The position numbers and the translations under genes are program-made. Shown piece after piece: positions 1 to 6,331 of a DNA stretch of 32,922 bases. The notes under the pieces are model-generated. The model saw only the letters and a list, made by a program, of their open reading frames with translations. It was not told the DNA's origin and ran no database searches. Position 1 is the first letter of the stretch. Each line of letters starts with the position of its first letter. The stretch is from the NCBI GenBank assembly GCA_016782545.1, contig JADHYG010000005.1, positions 1-32,922 on the forward strand, read 5' to 3'. The stretch is from Candidatus Microgenomates bacterium. GTDB taxonomy: Bacteria; Patescibacteria; Microgenomatia; JADHYG01.

Positions 1-1
1 A

Positions 2-244
2 TTAACTTCAAGCTTGGGAGTAGAGTTGGGCAAAGATAATTATGTTTTAGTTGATGCCGATATGAAAACAAACATTAATGGGATTTTTGCGGCTGGAGAT
101 CTTTGTTTGCAAAGAGAACAGAGGATTTTATGCCAATTTATTGCCGCTGCCGCTGAAGGTGCTCGCGCCGGTGCCTCAGTTTATCACTATTTAACCAAAA
201 AACCAGTTTCTTCTTCTTGGGGTGAGAAAAAAATCTTGACTTGA
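2..244 (+). CDS. Thioredoxin reductase-like FAD/NAD(P)-binding protein, C-terminal end (5' partial)
   Basis: The reading frame is already open at the left edge, so only the last 80 or so residues are seen. The motif GIFAAGDL is the C-terminal FAD-contacting motif of thioredoxin reductase-like flavoproteins, in which the Asp binds the flavin ribityl chain. It is followed by the usual helix with AAAEGARAGASVYHYL. The redox CxxC would lie upstream, outside the window. The gene ends in TGA. A ferredoxin and a thiol oxidoreductase follow on the same strand, which fits a thiol-redox group. The exact electron donor cannot be judged from this fragment. Confidence 0.85.
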   Translation, partial: LTSSLGVELGKDNYVLVDADMKTNINGIFAAGDLCLQREQRILCQFIAAAAEGARAGASVYHYLTKKPVSSSWGEKKILT

Positions 245-251
245 TTACTTA

Positions 252-281
252 TTGACAGGACGAAATAAAAAGTGATATAGT
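252..281 (+). promoter_or_regulatory. Sigma70-type promoter of the ferredoxin gene, predicted leaderless
   Basis: TTGACA (252-257), an 18-base spacer and an extended -10 TGaTATAGT (TATAGT at 276-281). Counting 7 bases from the -10 places transcription start at the ATG at 288, and no Shine-Dalgarno sequence lies between. Confidence 0.7.
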
Positions 282-287
282 CTCACC

Positions 288-476
288 ATGAAAAAGCTAG
301 TGATTGATAAAGACCTTTGCATTGGTTGCGGAACTTGTGCCACTCTTGCCCCAAAGACTTTTAAATTAGCTGATGACGGTAAAGCTCAAGTGATTAATCA
401 AGAAGGAGATGATCAGGAAGCAATTGAAAATGCGATTGATTCTTGTCCTGTTCAAGCGATTAGCTGGAAGGAATGA
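288..476 (+). CDS. Ferredoxin, single [4Fe-4S] cluster type
   Basis: This 62-residue soluble protein carries C11-x2-C14-x2-C17 and a distant C53-P, the pattern of monocluster ferredoxins that bind one cubane cluster. It is acidic, as expected for an electron carrier. It lies 43 bases after the thioredoxin-reductase-like gene but has its own promoter, whose start point coincides with the ATG. The neighbours suggest it may carry electrons in thiol redox chemistry, which is inference. The length is normal for the family. Confidence 0.88.
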   Translation: MKKLVIDKDLCIGCGTCATLAPKTFKLADDGKAQVINQEGDDQEAIENAIDSCPVQAISWKE

Positions 477-480
477 AGAA

Positions 481-607
481 ATGGCTATATGGCTGGATGG
501 CTATATGGTTAATTGTTTAAACTACAAATTTTTTTGACCATTTGACCATATAACTATATATAGCAATTTATTTTTTTATAGATTCTGAAACAAGTTCAGA
601 ATGACAG
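481..607. repeat. Two intergenic palindromic repeats: ATGGCTATAT-type, then a GATTCTGAA...TTCAGAATGACAG remnant
   Basis: 481-513 holds tandem units of the ATGGCTAT/ATGGTTAA type, and 534-563 holds their approximate reverse complement (GACCATTTGACCATATAAC), giving an imperfect hairpin. The same family occurs at 20913-21010 and inside a gene at 26429-26516. The stretch 578-607 (GATTCTGAA, spacer, TTCAGAATGACAG) matches the right half of the element inside the FAD oxidoreductase gene at 31768-31825. Confidence 0.7.
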
Positions 608-626
608 TAGGTTGAAAGGAGAAATT

Positions 627-1526
627 ATGATGGAAAAGAAAAGCTCTTACATTATAATTGGTCTTTTAATTGTGGCCTCTTTTTTATTGGGAAGTATTTG
701 GACAAAGACAAAGAGTACCGAAAAACCAAGTAATCAAGCAAACGAACAACAAGGACAAGATTCAGAACAGGAGGGTCAGGCTTTTGCACCAGCCAAAAAA
801 AAGACACCTGAAGTTAAATTTTTTGTGATGAGTTTTTGTCCTTTTGGCAATCAGGCCGAAACTGGTTTAAAACCAGTGGCCGATCTTTTGGGTGATCAGG
901 TTGATTGGCAGCCAGTTTATATTGCCTCTGATGCCAAACAGTCTTGTGAAAATCGCTGCGCCGGTAGTGTTTATGATGAAGATCGCTGTCAGCAATTAGT
1001 TGATGGTGGTCAAATACCTGACATGGATACTTGTAAAGGTTATTTTCCTTATGATGATGCTGATACTTGTTTAGAAGAAAAATGTGAAAGTTTGAAGGCC
1101 GGTGAGTTTACCTCGCTTCATGGTGAGCAGGAACTCAATCAAGACGTGAGAGAAATTTGCGCTTGGAATTTAGGAGATGAAGAAAAGTGGTGGGATTTTG
1201 TTGAAAAAGTTAATGATAATTGCAGTGATAAGGATGCGGATACTTGCTGGGAAAAGCATGCTAAAGATGCAGGACTTGACACTAATAAAATTAAAGACTG
1301 TGAAAAAAATCAAGCCGCTGATCTTTTGAAAAAAGACATGACACTTTCAGAGGAAATGCAAGCTTTTTCTTCACCAATGGTTTTTGTTAATGACGAAATT
1401 TTCAATGGCGGCCGCGCCCCAGAAGATTACAAGCAGGCAATTTGTTCTGGGTTTGAAAAAGCTCCTAAAGAGTGTGACACTGTTTTAGGCGATACCACCG
1501 AAGCCCCAGCTGGTGGTTGCGAGTAG
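627..1526 (+). CDS. Cys-rich, membrane-anchored thioredoxin-fold (DsbA-like) thiol oxidoreductase
   Basis: The ATG at 627 follows AAAGGAG (615-621) at good spacing; ATG 630 is an alternative. One N-terminal membrane segment (residues about 8-25) is followed by a charged linker, and the rest should lie outside the membrane. The thioredoxin-like domain begins VKFFVMSFCPFGNQAE, where a Cys-Pro-Phe-Gly replaces a classic CxxC. A cis-Pro-type SSPMVFVND segment and NGGRAPEDY near the end fit the fold. About 14 cysteines are spread through the inserted helical region, including paired ones such as CENRC, so several structural disulfides are likely. Proteins with this CPFG pattern recur in CPR and archaea. 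Its place next to a reductase and ferredoxin suggests a role in disulfide exchange at the cell surface, which is inference. Confidence 0.72.
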   Translation: MMEKKSSYIIIGLLIVASFLLGSIWTKTKSTEKPSNQANEQQGQDSEQEGQAFAPAKKKTPEVKFFVMSFCPFGNQAETGLKPVADLLGDQVDWQPVYIASDAKQSCENRCAGSVYDEDRCQQLVDGGQIPDMDTCKGYFPYDDADTCLEEKCESLKAGEFTSLHGEQELNQDVREICAWNLGDEEKWWDFVEKVNDNCSDKDADTCWEKHAKDAGLDTNKIKDCEKNQAADLLKKDMTLSEEMQAFSSPMVFVNDEIFNGGRAPEDYKQAICSGFEKAPKECDTVLGDTTEAPAGGCE

Positions 1527-1582
1527 AATCACGAGAACGCCAGACCACAAGAGCACCCTACTCTTTTTTATTGATTTCTTTT

Positions 1583-1638
1583 CACTTCTTTTTACCTTTT
1601 TTCATACGATCGACGGAAAAAAGGTGAAGAGGAAAGTG
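1583..1638. repeat. GATCG-loop hairpin, type 1, copy A
   Basis: ACCTTTTTT (1594-1602) pairs with AAAAAAGGT (1617-1625), with weaker outer pairing CACTT/AAGTG. The loop contains ACGATCGACGG. Stem (TTTACCT-like) and loop match the hairpins at 4716-4759, 5559-5612 and 13416-13465. It lies between two genes and might also end transcription, but no clean U-tract follows. Confidence 0.7.
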
Positions 1639-1641
1639 GGG

Positions 1642-1671
1642 TTGACAAGTTTCAATAAAACCTGTTAAGCT
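1642..1671 (+). promoter_or_regulatory. Promoter of the proline-rich/VWA operon, predicted leaderless
   Basis: TTGACA (1642-1647), an 18-base spacer and TAAGCT (1666-1671). The predicted start point is 1678-1680, directly before the ATG at 1681. No ribosome-binding site fits between them. Confidence 0.65.
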
Positions 1672-1680
1672 AAAAGCAAG

Positions 1681-2079
1681 ATGCAAGAACCACCTGTCCA
1701 AAATCCAACCAATCAGCCTCCTGTTTCTAATTCTTCTTCTCAACCTGCATCACCACCATCATTTTCTCAAACACCGCCAGTTTCACCTCAGCCATCTCAG
1801 CCAACTCAGGCTCCTCTTCAAACGCCTCTTTCTCAACCATCAACCTCGCCGCCAGCGACAAAACCTACTTCGTCGCCAACTTCTCCTCCGCAAAAAAAAG
1901 ATTTTATGCAAATGATCACTGAGATTTTAGATAAACTCCCGCCGCCGCCTGAAAACTGGAAAAAACTTTTTATTAAATGGTATCCTTGGAGTTTAATTAT
2001 CGGTGGAATTTTTTCTCTTTTTGGAATTTTAGGATTAATTGGTTTTTCCGCTGTTTCTCTTCCTTTCTTGCCTTTTTAG
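1681..2079 (+). CDS. Proline/serine-rich membrane protein, N-terminal part, ending at an in-frame amber codon
   Basis: Residues 1-75 are low-complexity Pro/Ser/Gln/Thr, followed by an amphipathic stretch and one membrane segment (WSLIIGGIFSLFGILGLIGF). The frame ends at TAG (2077-2079) and continues open in the same frame after one codon, with three more membrane segments in the next entry. Four-helix proteins with a proline-rich head are common in CPR, so the two parts were probably one protein. The first residues (MQEPPV...NQ...SS) closely match those of the gene at 3871, so the two genes share a head region. The function is unknown. Confidence 0.6.
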   Translation: MQEPPVQNPTNQPPVSNSSSQPASPPSFSQTPPVSPQPSQPTQAPLQTPLSQPSTSPPATKPTSSPTSPPQKKDFMQMITEILDKLPPPPENWKKLFIKWYPWSLIIGGIFSLFGILGLIGFSAVSLPFLPF

Positions 2080-2082
2080 GGA

Positions 2083-2325
2083 ATGAGTGGTTCTGGTTCT
2101 TTTGCAAGAGCAATTTTTCAGTCAGGTCTTGGCGTGGTTGGCGGCATTATTGGTTTTGTGGCCGCTTTGCAAATGATGAAAATGCAAAAATCTGGTTGGA
2201 AACTGGCCATGATTTCAGAAGGAATTGGTATTTTTTCTTCACTTATCAGCCTTAGCACTTTTGGCATCGCCTTTCCTTTTGTGTCTATTTACTTTCTTTG
2301 GAAAGTTAAAGAAAGTTATACTTAA
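2083..2325 (+). CDS. Multi-spanning membrane domain continuing the preceding proline-rich protein (after TAG)
   Basis: This 80-residue segment has three hydrophobic stretches (GLGVVGGIIGFVAAL, SEGIGIFSSLISLSTFGIAF and FVSIYFLW) and ends KVKESYT. It is in the same frame as the upstream ORF, separated only by TAG-GGA. No Shine-Dalgarno motif precedes ATG 2083, so independent initiation is not obvious. The simplest reading is the C-terminal part of a four-helix protein cut by a nonsense mutation. Readthrough, translational coupling or a sequencing error remain possible. The stop at 2325 is almost contiguous with the VWA gene. Confidence 0.5.
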   Translation: MSGSGSFARAIFQSGLGVVGGIIGFVAALQMMKMQKSGWKLAMISEGIGIFSSLISLSTFGIAFPFVSIYFLWKVKESYT

Positions 2326-2331
2326 TTGTCC

Positions 2332-3279
2332 ATGAAAAATAAACAAATCCTCACATTTCTTATTTTATTCACATTATTTTTTTCATTTTCAAACACTCAT
2401 GTTTTTTCTCAAACCAGACCAGAATTAAATATTTTGATTGATGCTTCAGGCAGTATGGGAGAACAGGTTGAAGGCAGATCGAAAATGGCAATTGCCAAAG
2501 AAGCCATTTCTAGCTTGGTTGATTCTTTACCAGCAAACACTAGAGTAGGGTTAAGAGCTTATGGCAGTCAATATCCTGAATCAGATAAAAACTGCACCGA
2601 TACAAAGGTTTTAATGCCTATTGCTACCCTTGATAAAGAAGGATTGAAAAATCAGCTTACTCCATTAAATCCCAGTGGCTGGACGCCAATTGAATATGCC
2701 TTACAGCAATCTTACAATGATTTTGGTTCTTCAGAAACATCAAGATATATTGTTTTGGTTAGTGATGGTCAAGAAACCTGTGGCGGTGATCCTTGTGCGG
2801 CGGCCAAAGACTTAGAAGCCAAAGGAATTGACGTTACCATTAATACGATTGGTTTTTCTGTTGATCAAACAACTAAAGACCAATTAACCTGCATTGCCCA
2901 AGCAACTGGCGGTAATTTTTATGATGCTAAAAACACTCAAGAACTAAATGATAGTCTTAATGAAGCCACTGAGCCGGTGAGAGAATTTATTGCCTACACC
3001 ACCGAAGGGGAAGAAATTGTCGGCGGTAGTGGTTTTGAAAATCCAACTCAAATTTATACGGATAAACAATATACTTTTGAGATTTTAAATAAGGAAAACC
3101 TTTTTTTCTTTCTTAATGTTCCTCAGAACAGAAGATTAACAGAGTTATCCGCAACAATAAAGACTTCAGACGAATGCGGAATTTCATTCAGAATGGAGCA
3201 GTATGGAGAGGATCGAAAACGAGTGTCTTGTAGTGCTGGTGTTGGGATTAATCCCAACGAGTTGGTACCGCAACGGTAA
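2332..3279 (+). CDS. VWA-domain secreted/membrane protein, N-terminal part (frameshifted gene)
   Basis: I chose ATG 2332 because it begins a clean signal peptide (KNKQILTFLILFTLFFSFS); a TTG at 2326 is upstream. A von Willebrand A domain follows, with the metal-ion adhesion site D37-x-S39-x-S41 (LIDASGSM), a TPIEYAL segment and a SDGQETCGGDPC strand-loop. The domain is followed by a beta-rich region from about residue 225. The frame ends at 3279 just after an 18-base perfect palindrome (3241-3258). The expected continuation, including the membrane anchor, is in another frame. The protein is probably exported and binds a partner through the VWA domain. The whole gene would span 2332-3869. Confidence 0.72.
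   Translation: MKNKQILTFLILFTLFFSFSNTHVFSQTRPELNILIDASGSMGEQVEGRSKMAIAKEAISSLVDSLPANTRVGLRAYGSQYPESDKNCTDTKVLMPIATLDKEGLKNQLTPLNPSGWTPIEYALQQSYNDFGSSETSRYIVLVSDGQETCGGDPCAAAKDLEAKGIDVTINTIGFSVDQTTKDQLTCIAQATGGNFYDAKNTQELNDSLNEATEPVREFIAYTTEGEEIVGGSGFENPTQIYTDKQYTFEILNKENLFFFLNVPQNRRLTELSATIKTSDECGISFRMEQYGEDRKRVSCSAGVGINPNELVPQR
3241..3258. repeat. 18-base perfect palindrome at the VWA frameshift
   Basis: GTTGGGATTAATCCCAAC is its own reverse complement. The reading frame of the VWA gene is lost within about 20 bases after it, which makes this the likely site of an indel or an assembly error. Confidence 0.85.
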
Positions 3280-3311
3280 ACACAGACTGTTTCTACAAAG
3301 AGGGAAATGCC

Positions 3312-3869
3312 ATGCAGTACGCTTATTTTGAGAAAGAGCCTCATAAGGGGTTTTATCTTACCTTGGAAGCGACTGTCTACTGCGATAAAGCTGTTCCAAT
3401 CACTTTAAAAATAACCACTGAACCGCGTGAGCAAGTTTCACCAACTCAAGAAGCCTCACCAACGGCTCAGGTTTTACCTCAAACACCATCGATTACTATT
3501 CCGGTTTTGTCCGAACAAAAAAAAGTCCAGTCAGTATTTAATAAATTTCTTGTTTTTGTTGGTGTAGGTGTGTTGGTGTTGTTTGGTATTATTGGTTTTA
3601 TTGTTTTTATGTTGATTAAAAAGTTCATGAAGAAAAAACCGCCTGAACCACAACCAGAGCTATCATCTCTTTCCTCGCCACCCCAAGCTCCTGTTTCACC
3701 ACCTGTGCCGTCAGTAACATCACCACCAATACCGCCATCGTCAACTCCTCAAGTTTCTGGTGTTGATGATTCATCTGAACCACCAGTTTCAGAGCAGAAT
3801 CCTCCACCTCAAACTCCACCAGTGTCTGATTCTGACATTACTAAATCGTCTGAAATAAATAAAGACTAA
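3312..3869 (+). CDS. VWA protein, C-terminal part: beta domain, membrane anchor and proline-rich tail
   Basis: The frame is open from 3252, and its upstream residues (VGTATVNTDCFYKEGNAMQY) read as the natural continuation of the extracellular domain, so the ATG at 3312 is probably not a real start. After a short beta region comes one membrane segment (FLVFVGVGVLVLFGIIGFIVFMLI), the basic stop-transfer KKFMKKK and a proline-rich tail of about 80 residues. The order signal peptide, VWA, anchor, Pro-rich tail gives a type I membrane protein with a cytoplasmic tail. A one-base change near 3255-3270 would fuse it with the preceding part. Confidence 0.62.
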   Translation: MQYAYFEKEPHKGFYLTLEATVYCDKAVPITLKITTEPREQVSPTQEASPTAQVLPQTPSITIPVLSEQKKVQSVFNKFLVFVGVGVLVLFGIIGFIVFMLIKKFMKKKPPEPQPELSSLSSPPQAPVSPPVPSVTSPPIPPSSTPQVSGVDDSSEPPVSEQNPPPQTPPVSDSDITKSSEINKD

Positions 3870-3870
3870 C

Positions 3871-4662
3871 ATGCAAGAACCACCTGTTAATCAAAATTCA
3901 ACTAATCAATCTTCTGTTAATTCTTCTTCTCCTCAACCAACTCTACCGCCTCAGTCAGCACCGCCATCTCAGCCAGAGGCTGATCGTCCTCTGGACGAAA
4001 TTCCTCCTCAATCGCCACCACCACCTGAAAAAACAGGCTTGGCTCGTTTTGGCAAAATTATTCCCATCATTGGTATTATTGCTGTTATTGGAGTGGCCGC
4101 AGTAGTTTATGGTGTTGTTACTAAATCTGGTATTAAAATACCAGATGAACAAGCAATACCAACCACTCCTGAAGACTTACTCGCTCCTCAAGAAACATTT
4201 CCTACTCAACAAGTAGTTTCACCAGAAGTAATAAAAGGAGAAGAAATAGTTTTTAATAGTGTTGAGGATATAATGGAAAATGGATTAGGTGTTATGTGTG
4301 AAATTCCTCCTGAAGATACTACTACGATTTTATATATTAAGGGGTACAAAATAAGAATGGATACAGAAACTTCGTTAGGAGAAGAAGGAACGATCTTGGT
4401 AAATGATACTAGTTGGGAGTGGAGCAAAGACTCATATGGGAATAAAACAAAAGCTGGATTGACCCGTAAATTTACTACACCAATAGACCCAACATGGGCA
4501 CAAGAAATGCTGGGGCTTTCGCAACTTGCCCCCCAACTTGCCCGTTGCTATCAGGCAACAATCAATGAATCTCTTTTTGTTCCTCCTACTGATGTAAGGT
4601 TTGATACGGAAGAAGATCTAAAGAATTGGGCCGAACAAAATTTGCCTTTTTTACCTCAATAA
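3871..4662 (+). CDS. Proline-rich-headed single-pass membrane protein with an extracytoplasmic domain
   Basis: The ATG lies one base after the stop of the VWA gene, so translation is probably coupled. Residues 1-55 are Pro/Ser/Gln-rich and resemble the head of the gene at 1681. One membrane segment (IIPIIGIIAVIGVAAVVYGVV) is followed by a linker and a domain of about 150 residues (IVFNSVEDIMENGLGVMCEI to the end) with two cysteines that could pair. Similar domains occur in many CPR exported proteins, but I know no function. A short GATCG hairpin (CCAGAGG 3973-3979 with CCTCTGG 3988-3994) lies in the head region. Confidence 0.68.
   Translation: MQEPPVNQNSTNQSSVNSSSPQPTLPPQSAPPSQPEADRPLDEIPPQSPPPPEKTGLARFGKIIPIIGIIAVIGVAAVVYGVVTKSGIKIPDEQAIPTTPEDLLAPQETFPTQQVVSPEVIKGEEIVFNSVEDIMENGLGVMCEIPPEDTTTILYIKGYKIRMDTETSLGEEGTILVNDTSWEWSKDSYGNKTKAGLTRKFTTPIDPTWAQEMLGLSQLAPQLARCYQATINESLFVPPTDVRFDTEEDLKNWAEQNLPFLPQ
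3973..3994. repeat. Small GATCG-loop hairpin inside a coding region
   Basis: CCAGAGG and CCTCTGG form a perfect 7-bp stem around the loop CTGATCGT. It lies in the low-complexity head of the gene at 3871, where an insertion would be tolerated. Confidence 0.5.
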
Positions 4663-4715
4663 AATATCTTCAATAAAGTATTTTTTATCTTATTTTAGTT
4701 TTCTTAGTTTTCTCC

Positions 4716-4759
4716 CTCTTTACTTTTTTAGCGACGATCGTCTAAAATAAGGTAAAGAG
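4716..4759. repeat. GATCG-loop hairpin, type 1, copy B, just upstream of PaaX/Cas2-like gene 1
   Basis: CTCTTTAC (4716-4723) pairs with GTAAAGAG (4752-4759), and the inner TTTTAG (4726-4731) pairs with CTAAAA (4742-4747). The centre holds the 10-base palindrome GACGATCGTC (4733-4742). An alternative 10-bp pairing of CTTATTTTAG (4689-4698) with CTAAAATAAG (4742-4751) is possible. The hairpin ends 25 bases before the start codon at 4784, so it could act on expression of that gene. Confidence 0.8.
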
Positions 4760-4783
4760 AAAGGGGTGAGAATTAAACAAAAA

Positions 4784-5533
4784 ATGAGAAAGCTTTTAAG
4801 ACTTGAGGATTATTTACGCTTGGGATTTTCTTTTGGAGTTGATCTTTTTGAGGATGTAGCTGATGCCGGTGGCTTGATGAGTTTTTCCTATAAGCAAGTC
4901 TATGGCTTTATGCCTAAAAAATACAGAAAGAGTTATTTATATAAAAAAGTTCATCAGTTACTTAAAACAGGTCAAATTGAGAAGATTGTTAAAAATGGTG
5001 AACCCTTTTTTCGCTTGACAAATTCAGGCAGGAAAGAAATTGTTCGTGATTTCCCCATTCTTTCTATGCAGCAGAAAAAATGGGATAAAAAATGGCGATT
5101 GGTAATTTTTGATATACCGGAAAAGAAAAGAAAGGCAAGAGATGCCCTAAGAGAAAAACTTTTAAAGTTGGGTTTTGGAAAATGGCAGAGGAGTATTTAT
5201 ATTTCACCTCATAATTTTAGTCAAGACTTAAGGGAGTTTTTAAAGAATCGGGGCTTGGTTGATAAGGCTTTTGTGTTAGAGGCTAATGTTTTTTCATTAA
5301 TTGAAGCAAGGATTTTAGCTGAAAAGGTTTGGCCGCTAGAAAAAATTAATAGCCAATATCAAAAGATAATTGATCAATGGGTAGGAAGAGAAGGGAAGGA
5401 TGAAGCTGAGTTAAAAAGGAAAATCAAAGATCAATATCTTAAGATTTTAACAATTGACCCATTATTACCGCAGGAGTTATTACCCAAGGATTGGTTGGGA
5501 GAGAAAGTGAGAAGATTGGTGAAAAAGCTTTAG
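4784..5533 (+). CDS. PaaX-like protein with winged-helix head and Cas2-like domain (paralogue 1)
   Basis: ATG 4784 is preferred over GTG 4766 because it aligns exactly with the start of the paralogue at 18842-19585. Residues about 5-90 form a helix-turn-helix/winged-helix region (DLFEDVADAGGLMSFSY). Residues about 103-185 carry the Cas2-like ferredoxin fold of PaaX proteins: WRLVIFDIPE with D110 where Cas2 has its first-strand Asp, then REKLLKLGFGKWQRSIYIS. The C-terminus DPLLPQELLPKDWLG is typical of the family. Classical PaaX proteins repress phenylacetate genes; none are present here, nor is any cas1 or CRISPR array. The gene sits alone between two type 1 hairpins, 25 bases before its start and 25 bases after its stop. 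DNA binding is likely; the target is unknown. Confidence 0.82.
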   Translation: MRKLLRLEDYLRLGFSFGVDLFEDVADAGGLMSFSYKQVYGFMPKKYRKSYLYKKVHQLLKTGQIEKIVKNGEPFFRLTNSGRKEIVRDFPILSMQQKKWDKKWRLVIFDIPEKKRKARDALREKLLKLGFGKWQRSIYISPHNFSQDLREFLKNRGLVDKAFVLEANVFSLIEARILAEKVWPLEKINSQYQKIIDQWVGREGKDEAELKRKIKDQYLKILTIDPLLPQELLPKDWLGEKVRRLVKKL

Positions 5534-5558
5534 ACGAGAATTAATCGATTAGTTTTCT

Positions 5559-5612
5559 TTTTTCTCTTTACCTCTAGAGCGACGATCGTCGGAAAATAGG
5601 TAAAGAGAAAAA
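5559..5612. repeat. GATCG-loop hairpin, type 1, copy C, just downstream of PaaX/Cas2-like gene 1
   Basis: TTTTTCTCTTTACCT (5559-5573) pairs perfectly over 15 bp with AGGTAAAGAGAAAAA (5598-5612). The loop contains the 12-base palindrome CGACGATCGTCG (5580-5591). It ends six bases before the -35 box of the next promoter, so it may also insulate transcription. Confidence 0.85.
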
Positions 5613-5618
5613 TTGAAG

Positions 5619-5647
5619 TTGACAAAGAAGAAAAGAGTTGTTAGAAT
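5619..5647 (+). promoter_or_regulatory. Strong sigma70-type promoter ahead of the structured leader and rRNA region
   Basis: A consensus TTGACA (5619-5624), a 17-base spacer and TAGAAT (5642-5647) predict a start near 5654. It is the best promoter upstream of the tRNA-23S-5S unit. It may drive a separate small RNA, the rRNA operon through an antiterminated leader, or both. Confidence 0.75.
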
Positions 5648-5653
5648 AGAAAA

Positions 5654-5795
5654 CACTAGCAAGTCAGCTAGAACCTATTTATGGAAAGCAGAAAATTAGT
5701 CAAATTTTGGCGAGCCCCGACGCTTCGGTCGGGGCGTAGATTGTAAGGCTTTCTGATATGTTGTTTAAAGCTGGCTTCGGCCAGCTTTTTGCATT
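5654..5795 (+). ncRNA. Candidate small RNA or rRNA leader with two strong hairpins
   Basis: The predicted transcript runs from the promoter at 5619-5647 to the terminator at 5767-5790. GCCCCGAC (5714-5721) pairs with GTCGGGGC (5728-5735), and a GAAAGC/GCTTTC pairing can close a longer domain. An ORF of 21 codons (5681-5743, stop at 5746; MESRKLVKFWRAP...) spans the first hairpin and is rich in Arg/Lys, but it has no ribosome-binding site. I do not recognise an RNA family. Confidence 0.5.
5767..5790 (+). terminator. Rho-independent terminator
   Basis: AAAGCTGGC (5767-5775) and GCCAGCTTT (5780-5788) form a perfect 9-bp stem with a TTCG tetraloop, followed by a run of T to 5790. Confidence 0.82.
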
Positions 5796-5849
5796 TCTTA
5801 GTGTTTTTTTAACTAGTCACTAATCACTAGAACCTAATCACTAATTAAG

Positions 5850-5924
5850 GGGCCGATAGCTCAGCTGGCTTAGAGCACTGCACTTGCACTGCAGAGGTCG
5901 GGGGTTCGAATCCCCCTCGGTCCA
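5850..5924 (+). tRNA. tRNA-Ala (anticodon TGC)
   Basis: The acceptor arms GGGCCGA (5850-5856) and TCGGTCC (5917-5923) pair, with one G-T. The anticodon arm CTGCA-CTTGCAC-TGCAG gives anticodon TGC, and the T arm has the GGTTCGAATCC signature. Discriminator A is at 5924 and CCA is not encoded. tRNA-Ala is the usual companion of 23S in bacterial rRNA operons, where 16S would normally precede it; here it does not. Confidence 0.95.
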
Positions 5925-6155
5925 CAGCGACAAGACTTAGTGAAAGCGAGCATTAGCGAAGCTTGAGTTTAGACTTGACGCTGCCCGCCCAAAATCGCTC
6001 TTTGCGCCGTGTATGAATAATACTGAAAAGGCGCAAAGTAAGATTCGGCGGGCTAGACAGAATACAGATATCTTTTAACAATTAGATTAATAATTAAAAC
6101 TCCTGCGGAGGAAAACTTCCGGAGGAAAATTTGCTCCTTGACAAGTGAAGAGAAT
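5925..6155 (+). other. Structured spacer between tRNA-Ala and 23S rRNA
   Basis: CAGCG (5925-5929) pairs with CGCTG (5979-5983). A longer hairpin is formed by GCCCGCC (5983-5989) with GGCGGGC (6047-6053) and CTTTGCGCC (6000-6008) with GGCGCAAAG (6030-6038). GTGAAGAGAAT (6145-6155) is the left strand of the 23S processing stem; its complement is at 11714-11724. No gene is seen here. Confidence 0.7.
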
Positions 6156-6331
6156 AAATAGCTCGTTTTGATATTTAAGGCAAACAATGGATGCCTAGGA
6201 AGCTTTAGCCGAGGAAGGACGCGGGAAGGCGGCGATACTCGTCGGGTAGGTGCCTACCAACCTTTGATCCGACGGTTTCCGAATGGAGTAATCCAGGCCG
6301 TGGCAACACGGCTTACGCCGCGTTACACACG

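Noticed and set aside
2077..2079. Reassigned TAG codon genome-wide
   Set aside because: TAG is used as the only sensible stop of other genes, for example at 1526 and 15726, so recoding is unlikely. TGA is also a normal stop.
1977..2255. Overlapping 92-codon ORF that could bridge the amber codon in another frame
   Set aside because: It is Trp/Phe-rich with no family features, while the other frame keeps regular membrane segments on both sides of the stop.
4784..5533. A true CRISPR cas2 gene
   Set aside because: The Cas2-like part is the central domain of a PaaX-like protein with winged-helix head and PaaX C-terminus. No cas1, other cas gene or CRISPR array is in the window.
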